This document shows, piece by piece, positions 36,704 through 45,238 of a DNA stretch of 64,000 nucleotides. The stretch spans positions 248,001 to 312,000 of the forward strand of contig JACKHP010000002.1 in assembly GCA_020638905.1 (NCBI GenBank). The letters run 5' to 3'. The notes beneath the pieces were generated by a model that worked only from the letters and a program-made list of their open reading frames with translations, ran no database searches and had not been told where the DNA came from. Source of the DNA: Planctomycetota bacterium. Its GTDB lineage: Bacteria; Planctomycetota; B15-G4. The translations under genes and the position numbers were made by a program. Every line of letters starts with the position of its first letter. The stretch's first letter is position 1.

Positions 36704-37012
36704 CCTGCGGGCGAACGGTCTCCGGCGCGCTCTGACAGCAAACCCAGTGCCAATGGCCGCCAGAGACCCCGGCGAGGGCCGGAGCGTCGGGATGACAGCT
36801 CCCCCGGACCGGAGCGCGGACCCCGATCCGGCCCACGGCGCCGCCTCGAACGGGCTGCGCGCCTGCTCGCCATTCCCGCGAACTGCCGCGGCAGGGTGCG
36901 AGGCGAAGACGAACCTCCCGCCGGATGGGGCCCTCGGGACGTGCGCCGCGGCGGTGCGCCTGCCAGAATGACCTGTCCTCCGCCGCGCTCCCGCCCCACC
37001 GACGGTGCCGAA
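36704..37012. other. Intergenic region between the receiver gene and thiE
   Basis: This 309-base region lies between divergent genes. It holds the sigma-54-type promoter at 36737-36753 for the minus-strand gene. I see no thiamine-pyrophosphate riboswitch motif before thiE (no CTGAGA or ACCCTT-type elements) and no further gene; an in-frame ATG at 36968 could extend ThiE by 15 residues. Confidence 0.5.
36737..36753 (-). promoter_or_regulatory. Sigma-54 (RpoN) type -24/-12 promoter
   Basis: The minus strand reads TTGGCAC, five bases, then TTGCT. The invariant GG (36751-36750) and GC (36739-36738) are separated by exactly ten bases, as required. The only departure from the TGGCACG-N4-TTGC consensus is the G after CAC. 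The expected transcription start falls about 20-25 bases before the ATG of the receiver gene at 36703. Confidence 0.55.
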
Positions 37013-37783
37013 ATGACAGCCTCGCGTCTCGATCGCCTGCGCCGGGCGCGGCTCTACCTCGTCGCGAGCGCCGACGGCCCCACCGCTCCCGCGCCGGGGA
37101 CGCCGTTCTGGCGGGCGATCCGGGAGGCGGGCGAGGCCGGCGTCGGGGTCGTCCAGCTGCGGCTCAAGGGCTGTGCGATCGAGGCCCGGCGGGCGGCCCT
37201 CGCGCTGGCCCGCGGCCTGCTGCCGGACGACGTCCTGCTCGTCGTGAACGACGACCTCGCGGCGGTCTTCGGCCCGGACGGCACGCCGCTCGCGGACGGC
37301 CTGCACCTCGGCCGCGAGGACGCCGCCGCCCTCGCGGCGGCAGGCGCCCCCTCCGCCGCGCCCGGCGCCCCGTCCGCGGCGACGGACACCGGCTCCACCG
37401 CGCCGCCGTCGGCCGAGGCGATCGCCGCCGGGTTGCGGGCGGCGCGCTCCGCGCTGGGCGACGCGCTCCTGCTCGGGACGTCGACTCGCGCGCGCGACGA
37501 GATCGCGCGCGCGATCGCGGCCGGCGCCGACCACGTCGGCTTCGGCGCGATGGCGCCGACGTCCACGAAGGACGGCACGACGCGCGCCGACCCGGCCGAG
37601 CTCGCTGAATGCGTGCGCGCCTTCCCCGCGCTGCCGATCTTCGCCATCGGCGGACTCTCGCCCGGGACGCTGCACCTCGTGCGCGATGCGGGCTGCACGC
37701 GCGCCGCGATCGGCGCGGCCATCCTCGACGCGCGCGACGTCGGCGCGGCGACGCGCGCGTGCCTCGCCGCGCTCGACGCGTAG
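37013..37783 (+). CDS. thiE: Thiamine-phosphate synthase
   Basis: It couples HMP-pyrophosphate and thiazole phosphate to thiamine phosphate. The 256-residue TIM barrel has VVQLRLKG, LLVVNDDLAAVF, ADGLHLGRED, LLLGTSTRARDEI, VGFGAMAPTSTKDGT and IFAIGGL, matching the substrate and pyrophosphate sites. An Ala/Pro/Ser-rich insertion of about 30 residues (from AAGAPSAAPG to PPSAEAI) interrupts the barrel after the HLG motif. There are no other thiamine genes nearby. The ATG at 37013 starts just before the conserved core. Confidence 0.87.
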   Translation: MTASRLDRLRRARLYLVASADGPTAPAPGTPFWRAIREAGEAGVGVVQLRLKGCAIEARRAALALARGLLPDDVLLVVNDDLAAVFGPDGTPLADGLHLGREDAAALAAAGAPSAAPGAPSAATDTGSTAPPSAEAIAAGLRAARSALGDALLLGTSTRARDEIARAIAAGADHVGFGAMAPTSTKDGTTRADPAELAECVRAFPALPIFAIGGLSPGTLHLVRDAGCTRAAIGAAILDARDVGAATRACLAALDA

Positions 37784-37860
37784 CCGCGACGACGCGTCGT
37801 CGAAGGTCGTCCGCGCGCGGGCGCGTGTCGTCGCCGCATCCCGCGCGCGGAGCGGGCGCT

Positions 37861-39318
37861 TCAGCCGATGGTCATGGCGAGGCCCGCGGTCAGCGCGACG
37901 CCCCACGTCGCCGCGGGGTCGGCCACCGCGCCCTGCATGTACAGGCTCACGCCGCTGACGCCCGAGACCGGCAGCGGGAACGGGATGAGCTGCTCGCCCA
38001 CGCCCGCCTCGCCCGGCGTGCCGCTCGTGGTGAACGGCACGGTGAGCAGGACGGGCGCGACGAGCAGGAGTCCACCCTTGAAGGGCAGCGCCGACGACGA
38101 GAAGCCGGCGAAGATCGCGGCCTGGCTGCCGCCGCGCGCGCCGCTCACGTGCACGAAGACGGTGGCACCCGGCTCGGGACAGCCGGTGCCCGCGAGCACC
38201 GGCTCGTAGCCGCCGCTGCCTGCGAGTCCCGTGTCGTACGCCTCGAAGGTGCCCGTGCACGCCGGCGCGTCGATCTCGACGAGCGTCGCGGTCTCGCCCG
38301 ATCCGCCGGACGCCCCCGTCGGCAGCGTCACGCCGAGCAGCGTGCCGGGTCCCGAGTCGCCGTCGGCGTAGAGGCGCAGGTCGTCCGCGAACGTGTCGAG
38401 CAGCGCGCACTTCCCGAGCGCCGACGACCATGTGCCGCCGTTCGTCGCCGCGGCGCCGGTGTAGCCGCCGTTGCTCGCGAAGACCGAGATCGCGAGGGTC
38501 TGCGGATGGATGCGCAGCGCGCGCGGCTCGGTGGCGTTGCTGTTCGTGTCGACGACGACGAGCAGGTCGCCGTCGGGCAGTTCGCTGATGCCGACGGGCG
38601 ACTCGCCGCTCGACGAGACCTCGAACTCGGCGCAGTCGATGGGACCCACGGCGCGCGTGCCGTCTGCCGAGAGCGTGACGCGCTTCACGACGATGCCGGT
38701 GGAAATGCCGCCGCCGCACGCCGGCGAGCCCGATCCGGACACCATGACGAGCGAACGCGTGGCCTCGTGGAACGCGAGCAGTCGGTAGTCGACGAAGCCG
38801 CCGGGCTCGAACGTGAACGGCGCGGCGCCGCTCTCGTCGAGCAGCTCGTGGAGCAGGCCGTCGCCGAGCGTGTACCAGACGCGTCCGTTGACGAAGCCGC
38901 CGCCGGTGGCGCGTCCGTAGATCTTGCCGTCGGGCGCGGGAGTGATGCAGTGGAACGGCTGGCTCACGAGTCCGAGGTCGGTGAGCGAGCCGCCGTCGTC
39001 GCACAGCCAGAGATGGATCGGCTGGAACACGTCGACGATGCTCCCGACGAACACCACGCCGCCGCGGGTGCGGTCGTAGGCCAGCGACTGCGTCTGCTGC
39101 GGCGTCGTGAAGGTGTCGACGACCATCGCGCCCGTCCCGGTCGACGGGTCGTACTTCACGAGCGCGCCGGAGCTGCTGCTCGGCCCCTGGACGGTCGGGT
39201 CGAGCAGCCACAGGTCTCCCACGTTCGGCGCCTGGCCGAGCGCCACGGACGACGGGACGACGAACGCCGCGGCGATCGACAGGGCGCGCAGCGAGGACAG
39301 CGACGGGGCGAAGGACAT
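37861..39318 (-). CDS. Secreted beta-propeller-like protein with the shared C-terminal domain
   Basis: This 485-residue protein has a signal peptide (MSFAPSLSSLRALSIAAAF...ALGQ). The body has propeller-like repeats with motifs such as GALVKYDPSTG, GISELPDGDLLVVVDTN and LRIHPQTLAISVF, and several cysteine pairs. The last 120 residues (from DTGLAGSGGYEPVLAGTGC) carry LPFKGGLLLVAP and end with YMQGAVADPAATWG. This is a divergent copy of the C-terminal domain of the SBBP and FG-GAP proteins in this window. The function is unknown; an exported surface or periplasmic protein is likely. Confidence 0.72.
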   Translation of the reverse strand: MSFAPSLSSLRALSIAAAFVVPSSVALGQAPNVGDLWLLDPTVQGPSSSSGALVKYDPSTGTGAMVVDTFTTPQQTQSLAYDRTRGGVVFVGSIVDVFQPIHLWLCDDGGSLTDLGLVSQPFHCITPAPDGKIYGRATGGGFVNGRVWYTLGDGLLHELLDESGAAPFTFEPGGFVDYRLLAFHEATRSLVMVSGSGSPACGGGISTGIVVKRVTLSADGTRAVGPIDCAEFEVSSSGESPVGISELPDGDLLVVVDTNSNATEPRALRIHPQTLAISVFASNGGYTGAAATNGGTWSSALGKCALLDTFADDLRLYADGDSGPGTLLGVTLPTGASGGSGETATLVEIDAPACTGTFEAYDTGLAGSGGYEPVLAGTGCPEPGATVFVHVSGARGGSQAAIFAGFSSSALPFKGGLLLVAPVLLTVPFTTSGTPGEAGVGEQLIPFPLPVSGVSGVSLYMQGAVADPAATWGVALTAGLAMTIG

Positions 39319-39516
39319 GGCGATGGGGTCCCGGGAGGAGGTGGAGAGTCCCGTCCGCCGGGGGGAGCCTCGGTGCGGGCGGGACAGAGGTGATCCGGAC
39401 GCGGGACCGGAGGTCCCGCGGGAATCCGGTCGTCCCGGGGCCGTGTCGGCGGAGATCGCCGCGCCGGGGCGAGACCGTCGCCACCACGGATTGAACGTCC
39501 TGCGCGGGACACCGTC

Positions 39517-42101
39517 CTACGGGACGAACGCCTCGAGCGCGTTGCTCGCCCTGAAGCCCTGAGGTTGCGTCGCGTCGGGCATCCACGCCTGCCAGCAGGT
39601 GGGACGGCCCACGAGATGGGCGGGCCACCCGAACGCGAGGCTCGCCGAGCCCGCGGAATCGAGCGCGACGGGGAGGATGCGCGTCGGCGTCGGGACGAGC
39701 GTTCCGCCGAGGAACGGAGCATCGAGGCGCGACGCGCCCAGCACCAGGAACGCCGTGGTCCCCGGCGTACCGCGTGAGAGCCAGAGATGGGCGGCGTCGC
39801 CGGTCAGGCGCCCGCCGCGGGCCGCGAGGCGCGGGCGCTGGCCGTCGCCGCCGAACGAGCCGCCGAGCCCGACCCAGGGCTGCGTGGGACGGAGTGTGCG
39901 CACCTCGAGCTGACGCTGGACGGCGAACCCGAGCTGGCGGCGCGAGAGGCACGCGAGCTCGCGTCCCGGTGAGTGGCTGAACTCGCCGGCCACGACGCCT
40001 TGGTAGAAATTCCACTCGGCGCTGTCGATCTCCGGCGATGTGGCCGAGCCGGGCAGGAACGCCGTCGCGGCGCTCCACGCGAGCACGTCCGGCAGGCCGT
40101 CACCATCGAGCTCGTCGACCACGACACCGCGCGCCTCGAAGCCGAGCGGGAACGTGGCCTTCACGACGAAGCCGCCCGCGTCGCCGCCGAGCAGCGTGAG
40201 GTCGTCGCCCGCGGTGATCACTTCGGGCCGTCCGTCACCGTTGCGATCGACCGTGGCGAGCAGGTCGGAGCCGGGTGGCACCGGCGAGTCGATCGGCGCG
40301 CCGAAGCCGCCCGCGCCGTCGCCGAGGCGCAGGCCAGCGTCGCGGCTCCGTCGTCGAGGGTGAGCAGGTCGAGCACGCCGTCGAGATCGAGGTCGTCCAG
40401 AACGAGGGCGACGAGGTTCGCGGGCGTCGCCGGCAGGGCGTCGAAGCTCGGGCCGACGGCGACCTGGAACCCGCCGCCGAAGGAGGTGTACGCCCCCGCG
40501 ACGAGATCGAGCGACCCGTCGCCATCCACGTCGCCGAAGTCGAGGAGGTAGTCGGTCGCGTCGAGGGGAGCCACGAGCAGTGGCGCGAAGCTGCCGTCGC
40601 CCGCACCCGCGAGCACTTCGACCGCCGCCGGGTCGGACTGTTCACCCTGGAGCAGGGCGACGAGATCGAGCACGCCGTCGCCCGTCACGTCGACGAGAGC
40701 CTGGGCCGTCGACACGTCCAGTGGAAGCGCGGGCTGCGCGTTGAAGGTCCCGTCGGGCTGCGACAACCAGCGCCAGACCGAGGTGGCGAAGAGGCCAGGG
40801 CTCGTCACGGCGACGGGGTCGTCGAGTCCGTCGCCGTTCAGATCGCCGGCCAGCAGTGTCGCCCCGGACTGGTCGGACGGGATCTGCTCCGCCTCGAGCG
40901 GCAGGGCGCCATCGTCGCCGTCGGGCGGGACGTGGCGCAGGAGCACTCGGTATGGGTCGTTTGCGGCGGCGAGGAGATCGCGCCGAAGGACGACGAGTTC
41001 GGCGACACCGTCGCCGTCCACGTCGGCGCTGCGCGCGGCGGGCAGGGGAAGACCGGACGGCGCGACGCCGGCTACGCTGACCGAGAGGTCCCAAGGCTCG
41101 AAGGCGGCGCCGCCCACGCCGCGCAGGTACACCGTCGCGCCGGGCGCCACCAGCTGCACGTCGGGCAGGCCGTCAGCGGTGGCGTCGCCGACAAACACGA
41201 ACCCGCCCTTCGAGGCATCGTCGGACGAGAGACCCGGCGCGAGAAGCGCGATCGGATCGGGCTCGAGCGAGCCGTTGCCGGCGAACACACCCACCGTCGT
41301 CGTGAAGCCCAGGAACACCGAGCCGGTGTTCCAGCCGACGACGAGGTCGACGTGATCGTCGTCCGTGACCTCGGCGGCAGCCAGGCCGCACACCCGCGCG
41401 TTGCCGGTGGGTGACGACCATTCGGGCGTGAACCTGCCCGCGCCGTCGCCTCCCAGGACGAAGACCTCTTTGAGCGTCCCCAGCACGACGTCGAGGGCAC
41501 CGTCCTCGTCGAGGTCGACGAGCACCGGCCTGACGTCCGCGAGGACGGCCGACGGGTCGGGAAGAGAGCCTAGGCTCGGCCCGAACGTACCGTCGCCCAC
41601 CCCGAGGAACGCCTCGAGCCGGGGACCGATCACCCCGTTGGGATGGGCCAGCAGCAGGTCGACGTGCCCGTCGCCGTCGAGGTCGCCCACCGCGAGCGTG
41701 TTCGACTGCGGCTCCGCGAAGAAAGCCGGTTGCGGCGCAAGCGAGCCGTCGCCGGCGCCGAGCAGCACCTGCACCTCGCCCGTGACCACGGCGGTGACGA
41801 CGACGTCGAGTCGTCCGTCGCCGTCGGCATCGAGACCCTCGACGTGCGCGGGCGCGAACGCCAGGTCGACGCTCGCGACCTGCGTCCCGTCGCCGCGGTG
41901 GACGACCACACGTCGCGAGCCCCCCAGGACCACGACGATCTCGGGGACACCGTCGCCTTCGAGATCGACGGTGGCGAGGTCCTTGGCGTCGGCGTCGACG
42001 ACGAAGCTCGCGTGACCGAGGAGGGGATGATCTACGGCCTGCGACCGCGCGACGGATGACACGAGCACGACGCTGACCAGGACGGCGATGACGCACTTCA
42101 T
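39517..42101 (-). pseudogene. Secreted FG-GAP/VCBS-repeat protein interrupted by one frameshift
   Basis: The gene starts at 42101 with a GGGAG ribosome site and a signal peptide (MKCVIAVLVSVVLVSSVARSQ), then runs through about nine FG-GAP/VCBS repeats (such as LAVGDLDGDGHVDLLLAHP, DVDGDGVAELVVLRRDL). Near 40331-40335 the frame breaks: the first frame turns into Arg/Ala-rich nonsense ending at 40218, while the adjacent frame takes up the next repeat (SDLLATVDRNGDGRPEVITAG) and ends normally at 39517 with the shared C-terminal domain (APFLGGTLVPTP, FRASNALEAFVP). Adding one base at the CC at 40334-40335 would restore an 861-residue protein. Both halves are otherwise intact, so this is recent or a sequence error. 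Confidence 0.82.
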
Positions 42102-42331
42102 GCGGGCTCCCTCCGCTCTGCTTCTCTGCCGGAACCCGCCAATATCGCGTCAACGCGCCGGTGTGACGGAAACCGGCTGGGCATGTGCCAACATCATGGG
42201 CACCGCGCGCGACTGTGACACGGCGTCGAACGCGTCGCCGGCCGAGGAGCCGAGCGGCATCGGTCGATCGCGCATCCGGGCCCGTCAGAGCGTGCCGGGC
42301 CCGGTGAGCCGGGACCACGCCCCCGCGCCCC

Positions 42332-43879
42332 TCAGATGTAGCGGCTGACCGGGCCCATCGAGCGGCGGATGAGATCGAACGCCTGGAACTCGACGGGCGC
42401 CTTCCACAGGCGGCGACGCAGGCGCACGCCGGCCGACTTGCGCAGCAGCAGCGAGATCGGTCCCTTGCCGCCGGCGATGCCGTCGAACCAGGGCGCCATC
42501 TGCGTGAAGCGCGACCAGACCTTCTGCACCTCGGCCGGGATCGGCCCCCACCACGAGTTGAACTTGTAGTCGAAGAAGCGGCCCCACTGCTCGAAGTTCT
42601 CGGGCACGGGATAGCCGTTGTCGTCGATCGACGGCTGCCAGAACTCGCTGCCGGGGATCGGCCGGTACGGGAAGACCTCGACCGAGCAGCTCGGATACTT
42701 GGTCTTCATCTCGGCGGCCTGGTGGATCGTGTCGTACATCGACTCGACCGGTTCACCGGGGTAGCCGATGATGTACGTGAGACCCGACTTGATGTCGAGC
42801 TGGTGCATGCGCGACATGGCCTCGTCGGTCATGCCTTCCTGGATGCGCTTGCGGATGAGCTGCTGCGTCTCCCAGGTGGCGGCCTCGGCGCCGAACCACA
42901 TGAGGTGGTTGCCGGAACGCTTCATGAGATGCAGCGTGTCCCAGTCGTACTGGGTGATCTGCTTGATCTCGATCGTGCCGTTCCAGTTGATGTTCAGGCC
43001 CTTGTCGAGCAGCGCCTGGCAGAAGTCGACCATGCGCTTCTTGCTCACGCCGAAGTTGGCGTCCTGGAAGCGCAGCACGTCGAAGGGATCCTTGTCGTGG
43101 ATCACCTTGAGGCGGTCGACGAGCACGTTCGCGTCGAGCGCGAGCCAGCGGCGTCCGGCGATCTCGGGGCTGCAGCAGAACGCGCACGGCTCGGGGCAGC
43201 CGAACGACGAGAAGTAGCTGAAGCCGCGGAACGGGCGGCCCTGCAGGTGGTGCGGCGGCGGCAGCCTGTTGCGCACGCGGTTGCCGAACTGCGCGGTGCG
43301 CTTCTGGAGCGCGTAGTACTTCTGCACGTCGATCAGGTGGAAGGACGGCTCGGGCAGCTTGTCGAGGTGCACGGCCTCGCGGTGCGGCGTCCAGAACACG
43401 GCGCCGTCCTTCTTGATCACGAGGCCTTCGACGGCAGACAGGTCGGCGCCGCGGCCCTCGGACTTCCAGGCGTCGAGCACGTCGACGAAGGCCAGCTCGC
43501 CCTGCCCGTGCACGACCGCGTCGCAGATGTCGCTCGCGAGGTACAGCTCGGGGATCGCCGACGGGAACCATCCGCCCCACACGATCGGCATCTTCGGGAA
43601 GCGCTCGCGCACCGCCATCGCGACCTTCGCGCCGTCCCAGACCTGGTAGCCGAGGATGCACGAGCTGCCGAACGCCATCGCGCCCTCGCACGCCGCGAGC
43701 ACCTGCTCGAGGTAGTCGGGCTCGGTCATCGCGTCGATGATCACGACCTCGTAGCCGGCCAGCTCGGCGCCCGGCGCGATGTGCACGAGTTCGAGCGGCA
43801 GCAGGTCGGCCGAAGGCAGGTCGCCGATCTCGGGATCGACGCGCGACGGCAGGAAGAGGACGACTTTCGGCTTGTTCAC
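42332..43879 (-). CDS. B12-binding radical SAM protein
   Basis: This 515-residue enzyme has an N-terminal cobalamin-binding-like domain (KPKVVLFLPSR, then AFGSSCILGYQVWDG and VWGGWFPSAIPE), the usual linker, and a radical SAM domain with the CxxxCxxC cluster motif in FGCPEPCAFCCS. Downstream SAM-barrel features include RFQDANFGVSKKRM and YIIGYPGEPVESM. Relatives include P-methylases, the BchE/oxidative cyclase group and C-methylases, so the substrate cannot be named. It starts with GTG at 43879, 40 bases after the SelW-like selenoprotein gene and in the same direction, and the two may be co-transcribed. Confidence 0.85.
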   Translation of the reverse strand: MNKPKVVLFLPSRVDPEIGDLPSADLLPLELVHIAPGAELAGYEVVIIDAMTEPDYLEQVLAACEGAMAFGSSCILGYQVWDGAKVAMAVRERFPKMPIVWGGWFPSAIPELYLASDICDAVVHGQGELAFVDVLDAWKSEGRGADLSAVEGLVIKKDGAVFWTPHREAVHLDKLPEPSFHLIDVQKYYALQKRTAQFGNRVRNRLPPPHHLQGRPFRGFSYFSSFGCPEPCAFCCSPEIAGRRWLALDANVLVDRLKVIHDKDPFDVLRFQDANFGVSKKRMVDFCQALLDKGLNINWNGTIEIKQITQYDWDTLHLMKRSGNHLMWFGAEAATWETQQLIRKRIQEGMTDEAMSRMHQLDIKSGLTYIIGYPGEPVESMYDTIHQAAEMKTKYPSCSVEVFPYRPIPGSEFWQPSIDDNGYPVPENFEQWGRFFDYKFNSWWGPIPAEVQKVWSRFTQMAPWFDGIAGGKGPISLLLRKSAGVRLRRRLWKAPVEFQAFDLIRRSMGPVSRYI

Positions 43880-43919
43880 GGTGTGGCTCTGGGATGCGTC
43901 GTGTACGTCGCGGCGCGGC

Positions 43920-44180
43920 TCAGCTCGGCGGGTCGCCCAACGCGGGCTCGCGGTTCCCCGACAGGATCGCGGCGACCTCGCCGTCCTCGGGGAAACGCTT
44001 CACCTGGCGCTTGCTGAAGATGAGCTTGCCGTTCTTCACCACCTCGAAGACGCCGCCGTCGCTGGGGACCAGCCGCAGCTCCTCGATCGCGCGCTTGTGC
44101 TTCTTGAGCAGCTCCTCCGCCAGACCGACGGCTCGAGGCTCGTAGTTTCACACCGCGCAGTAGGTGATCTCGATCTTCAC
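43920..44180 (-). CDS. SelW/Rdx-family selenoprotein with an in-frame UGA (Sec) codon
   Basis: Ordinary ORF calling misses this gene because codon 11 is TGA (44148-44150). Reading it as selenocysteine gives an 86-residue protein that starts KIEITYCAVU, the Cys-x-x-Sec motif of the SelW/SelT/SelH (Rdx) thioredoxin-like family, and goes on with NYEPRAVGLAEELLKK, VPSDGGVFEVVKNGKLIFSK and RFPEDGEVAAIL, which match the family over its full length. The GTG at 44180 has AGGAG seven bases upstream. A hairpin with GGTCT in its loop follows the UGA. Such proteins are thiol redox factors of uncertain substrate. The alternative is a Cys-to-stop mutation. Confidence 0.85.
44114..44138 (-). promoter_or_regulatory. 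Putative bacterial SECIS element
   Basis: Nine bases after the UGA the mRNA can fold CCTC-GA-GCC, an eight-base loop GTCGGTCT, and GGC-G-GAGG. The loop contains GGTCT as in the E. coli fdhF SECIS, and its GG starts 21 bases after the UGA, inside the range used by SelB-dependent elements. The fold was found by eye; its energy was not computed. Confidence 0.55.
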
Positions 44181-44400
44181 ACGGGCGCTCCTGGGGGGGA
44201 CGAAGGGCAGGTCATCTTATGCCGCTGCGCACGATCCCGCCACTCGGGCGAGGCGGTGCGCCGCCGCACGCGGGGGCGAGGACCGCGGGACGGACCGTCC
44301 CCCGCAGCGCTATCGGCCGCGGCGCGCGTGCCGGTGAAGCCCGATCGGAGGACCTGGGATGGTCCGTCGGGCGATCTCTTGCCTCGCGGATCGGGTGCGC

Positions 44401-44520
44401 GAAGCCGAAGCCGAAGCCGAAGCCGAAGCCGAAGCCGAAGCCGAAGCCGAAGCCGAAGCCGAAGCCGAAGCCGAAGCCGAAGCCGAAGCCGAAGCCGAAG
44501 CCGAAGCCGAAGCCGAAGCG
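44401..44520. repeat. Hexanucleotide tandem repeat (GAAGCC)20
   Basis: There are 19 exact copies of GAAGCC plus a final GAAGCG. It lies in the 360-base non-coding stretch (44181-44541) between the YwiC-like gene and the SelW-like gene, both on the minus strand. All three plus-strand frames stay open through it (KP, EA or SR dipeptides), which creates false ORFs. The rest of the stretch shows no gene. Such a perfect array is prone to copy-number change by slippage. Confidence 0.95.
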
Positions 44521-44541
44521 CGCGGCTGCGGACGCCTCGCT

Positions 44542-45171
44542 TCAGACCCCGCGCGGCAGGACGTGGATCGCGACCACCGCGCCGGCCGTCCAGAGCACGG
44601 CGAGGAGCGCCTCGCGCAGTCCCTGGCGACGCAGGTCGGCGCGCGTCCAGCCCTTGTGGCGGGCGAGGGCGACGCGGATGTGCCAGGTGCGCCAGACGAA
44701 GAACGGCGTGAGCAGGATGCCGAGCAGCCAGCCCTCGCGGGCCGTGCCGCCGCCGGCGCAGGCGGCCGAAGGCGCGGCCACGACGAGCGCCGCCACCGCG
44801 AAGCACAGGGCGATCGGCGACATGAAGCCGTCGCGCTGCGCGAACCAGACCGCGGCGCCCGCGGGGAACGCGGCCACGAGCGCGTAGGCGAAGAAGTTCG
44901 GATCGCCTCCCGAGCGCAGCGCGAGCAACGGCGCGCCGGCCGCGAGCAGCAGTCCCCACGCGGCGCGCCGACGCCACGCCGGCCGCGGGTGCAGCGCGCC
45001 CGCGCTCGCGAGCAGGAAGATGCCCGCGTAGCCGAGTCCCGCGAAGAGCGCGGGGACGAAGCCTTGTCCCGCCACCGAGAGCGCGCCGGCCAGGATCGAG
45101 ACCACGAGGTAGACCCACGCGCCGTGGGCCTTGGCCGGGTCGGGCATGGGACGGGAGAGCAGCGCGGACAT
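44542..45171 (-). CDS. YwiC-like multi-spanning membrane protein
   Basis: This 209-residue protein has about six membrane helices. It opens with a short cytoplasmic segment and AKAHGAWVYLVVSILAG, the HGAW motif of YwiC-like proteins, and later has RDGFMSP and a basic loop (ALARHKGWTRADLRRQGLRE) before the last helix. The family has no settled function. It lies 67 bases after the response regulator gene in the same direction. Its end is followed by the hexanucleotide repeat. Confidence 0.65.
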   Translation of the reverse strand: MSALLSRPMPDPAKAHGAWVYLVVSILAGALSVAGQGFVPALFAGLGYAGIFLLASAGALHPRPAWRRRAAWGLLLAAGAPLLALRSGGDPNFFAYALVAAFPAGAAVWFAQRDGFMSPIALCFAVAALVVAAPSAACAGGGTAREGWLLGILLTPFFVWRTWHIRVALARHKGWTRADLRRQGLREALLAVLWTAGAVVAIHVLPRGV

Positions 45172-45238
45172 GCCGCGTATCGTCGCGCTCGGCGCGGAGC
45201 GAGGCCAGCCTCGTCCGGTGCCAGGCGTCAGGCCCGCG

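Noticed and set aside
36704..37012. TPP riboswitch before thiE
   Set aside because: None of the conserved TPP riboswitch core motifs are present.
37787..37802. Perfect 16-base palindrome CGACGACGCGTCGTCG between thiE and the next gene
   Set aside because: It could be part of a terminator, but made only of CGA/CGT units that are frequent in this GC-rich sequence; no U-tract.
36254..40078. A 1274-residue minus-strand open frame
   Set aside because: Only its last 149 residues (the receiver domain) are real; the rest is shadow of thiE and of the two secreted-protein genes.
42176..42191. Sigma-54-like TTGGCAC upstream of the FG-GAP gene on the minus strand
   Set aside because: The -24 part is perfect and GG/GC spacing is right, but the -12 part reads CAGC in place of TTGC, and the gene is frameshifted. 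Too weak to annotate.
43876..44151. Minus-strand 91-residue frame starting just after the UGA of the SelW-like gene
   Set aside because: Wrong frame: Arg/Gly-rich sequence with no family match, while the adjacent frame gives a full SelW-like protein.
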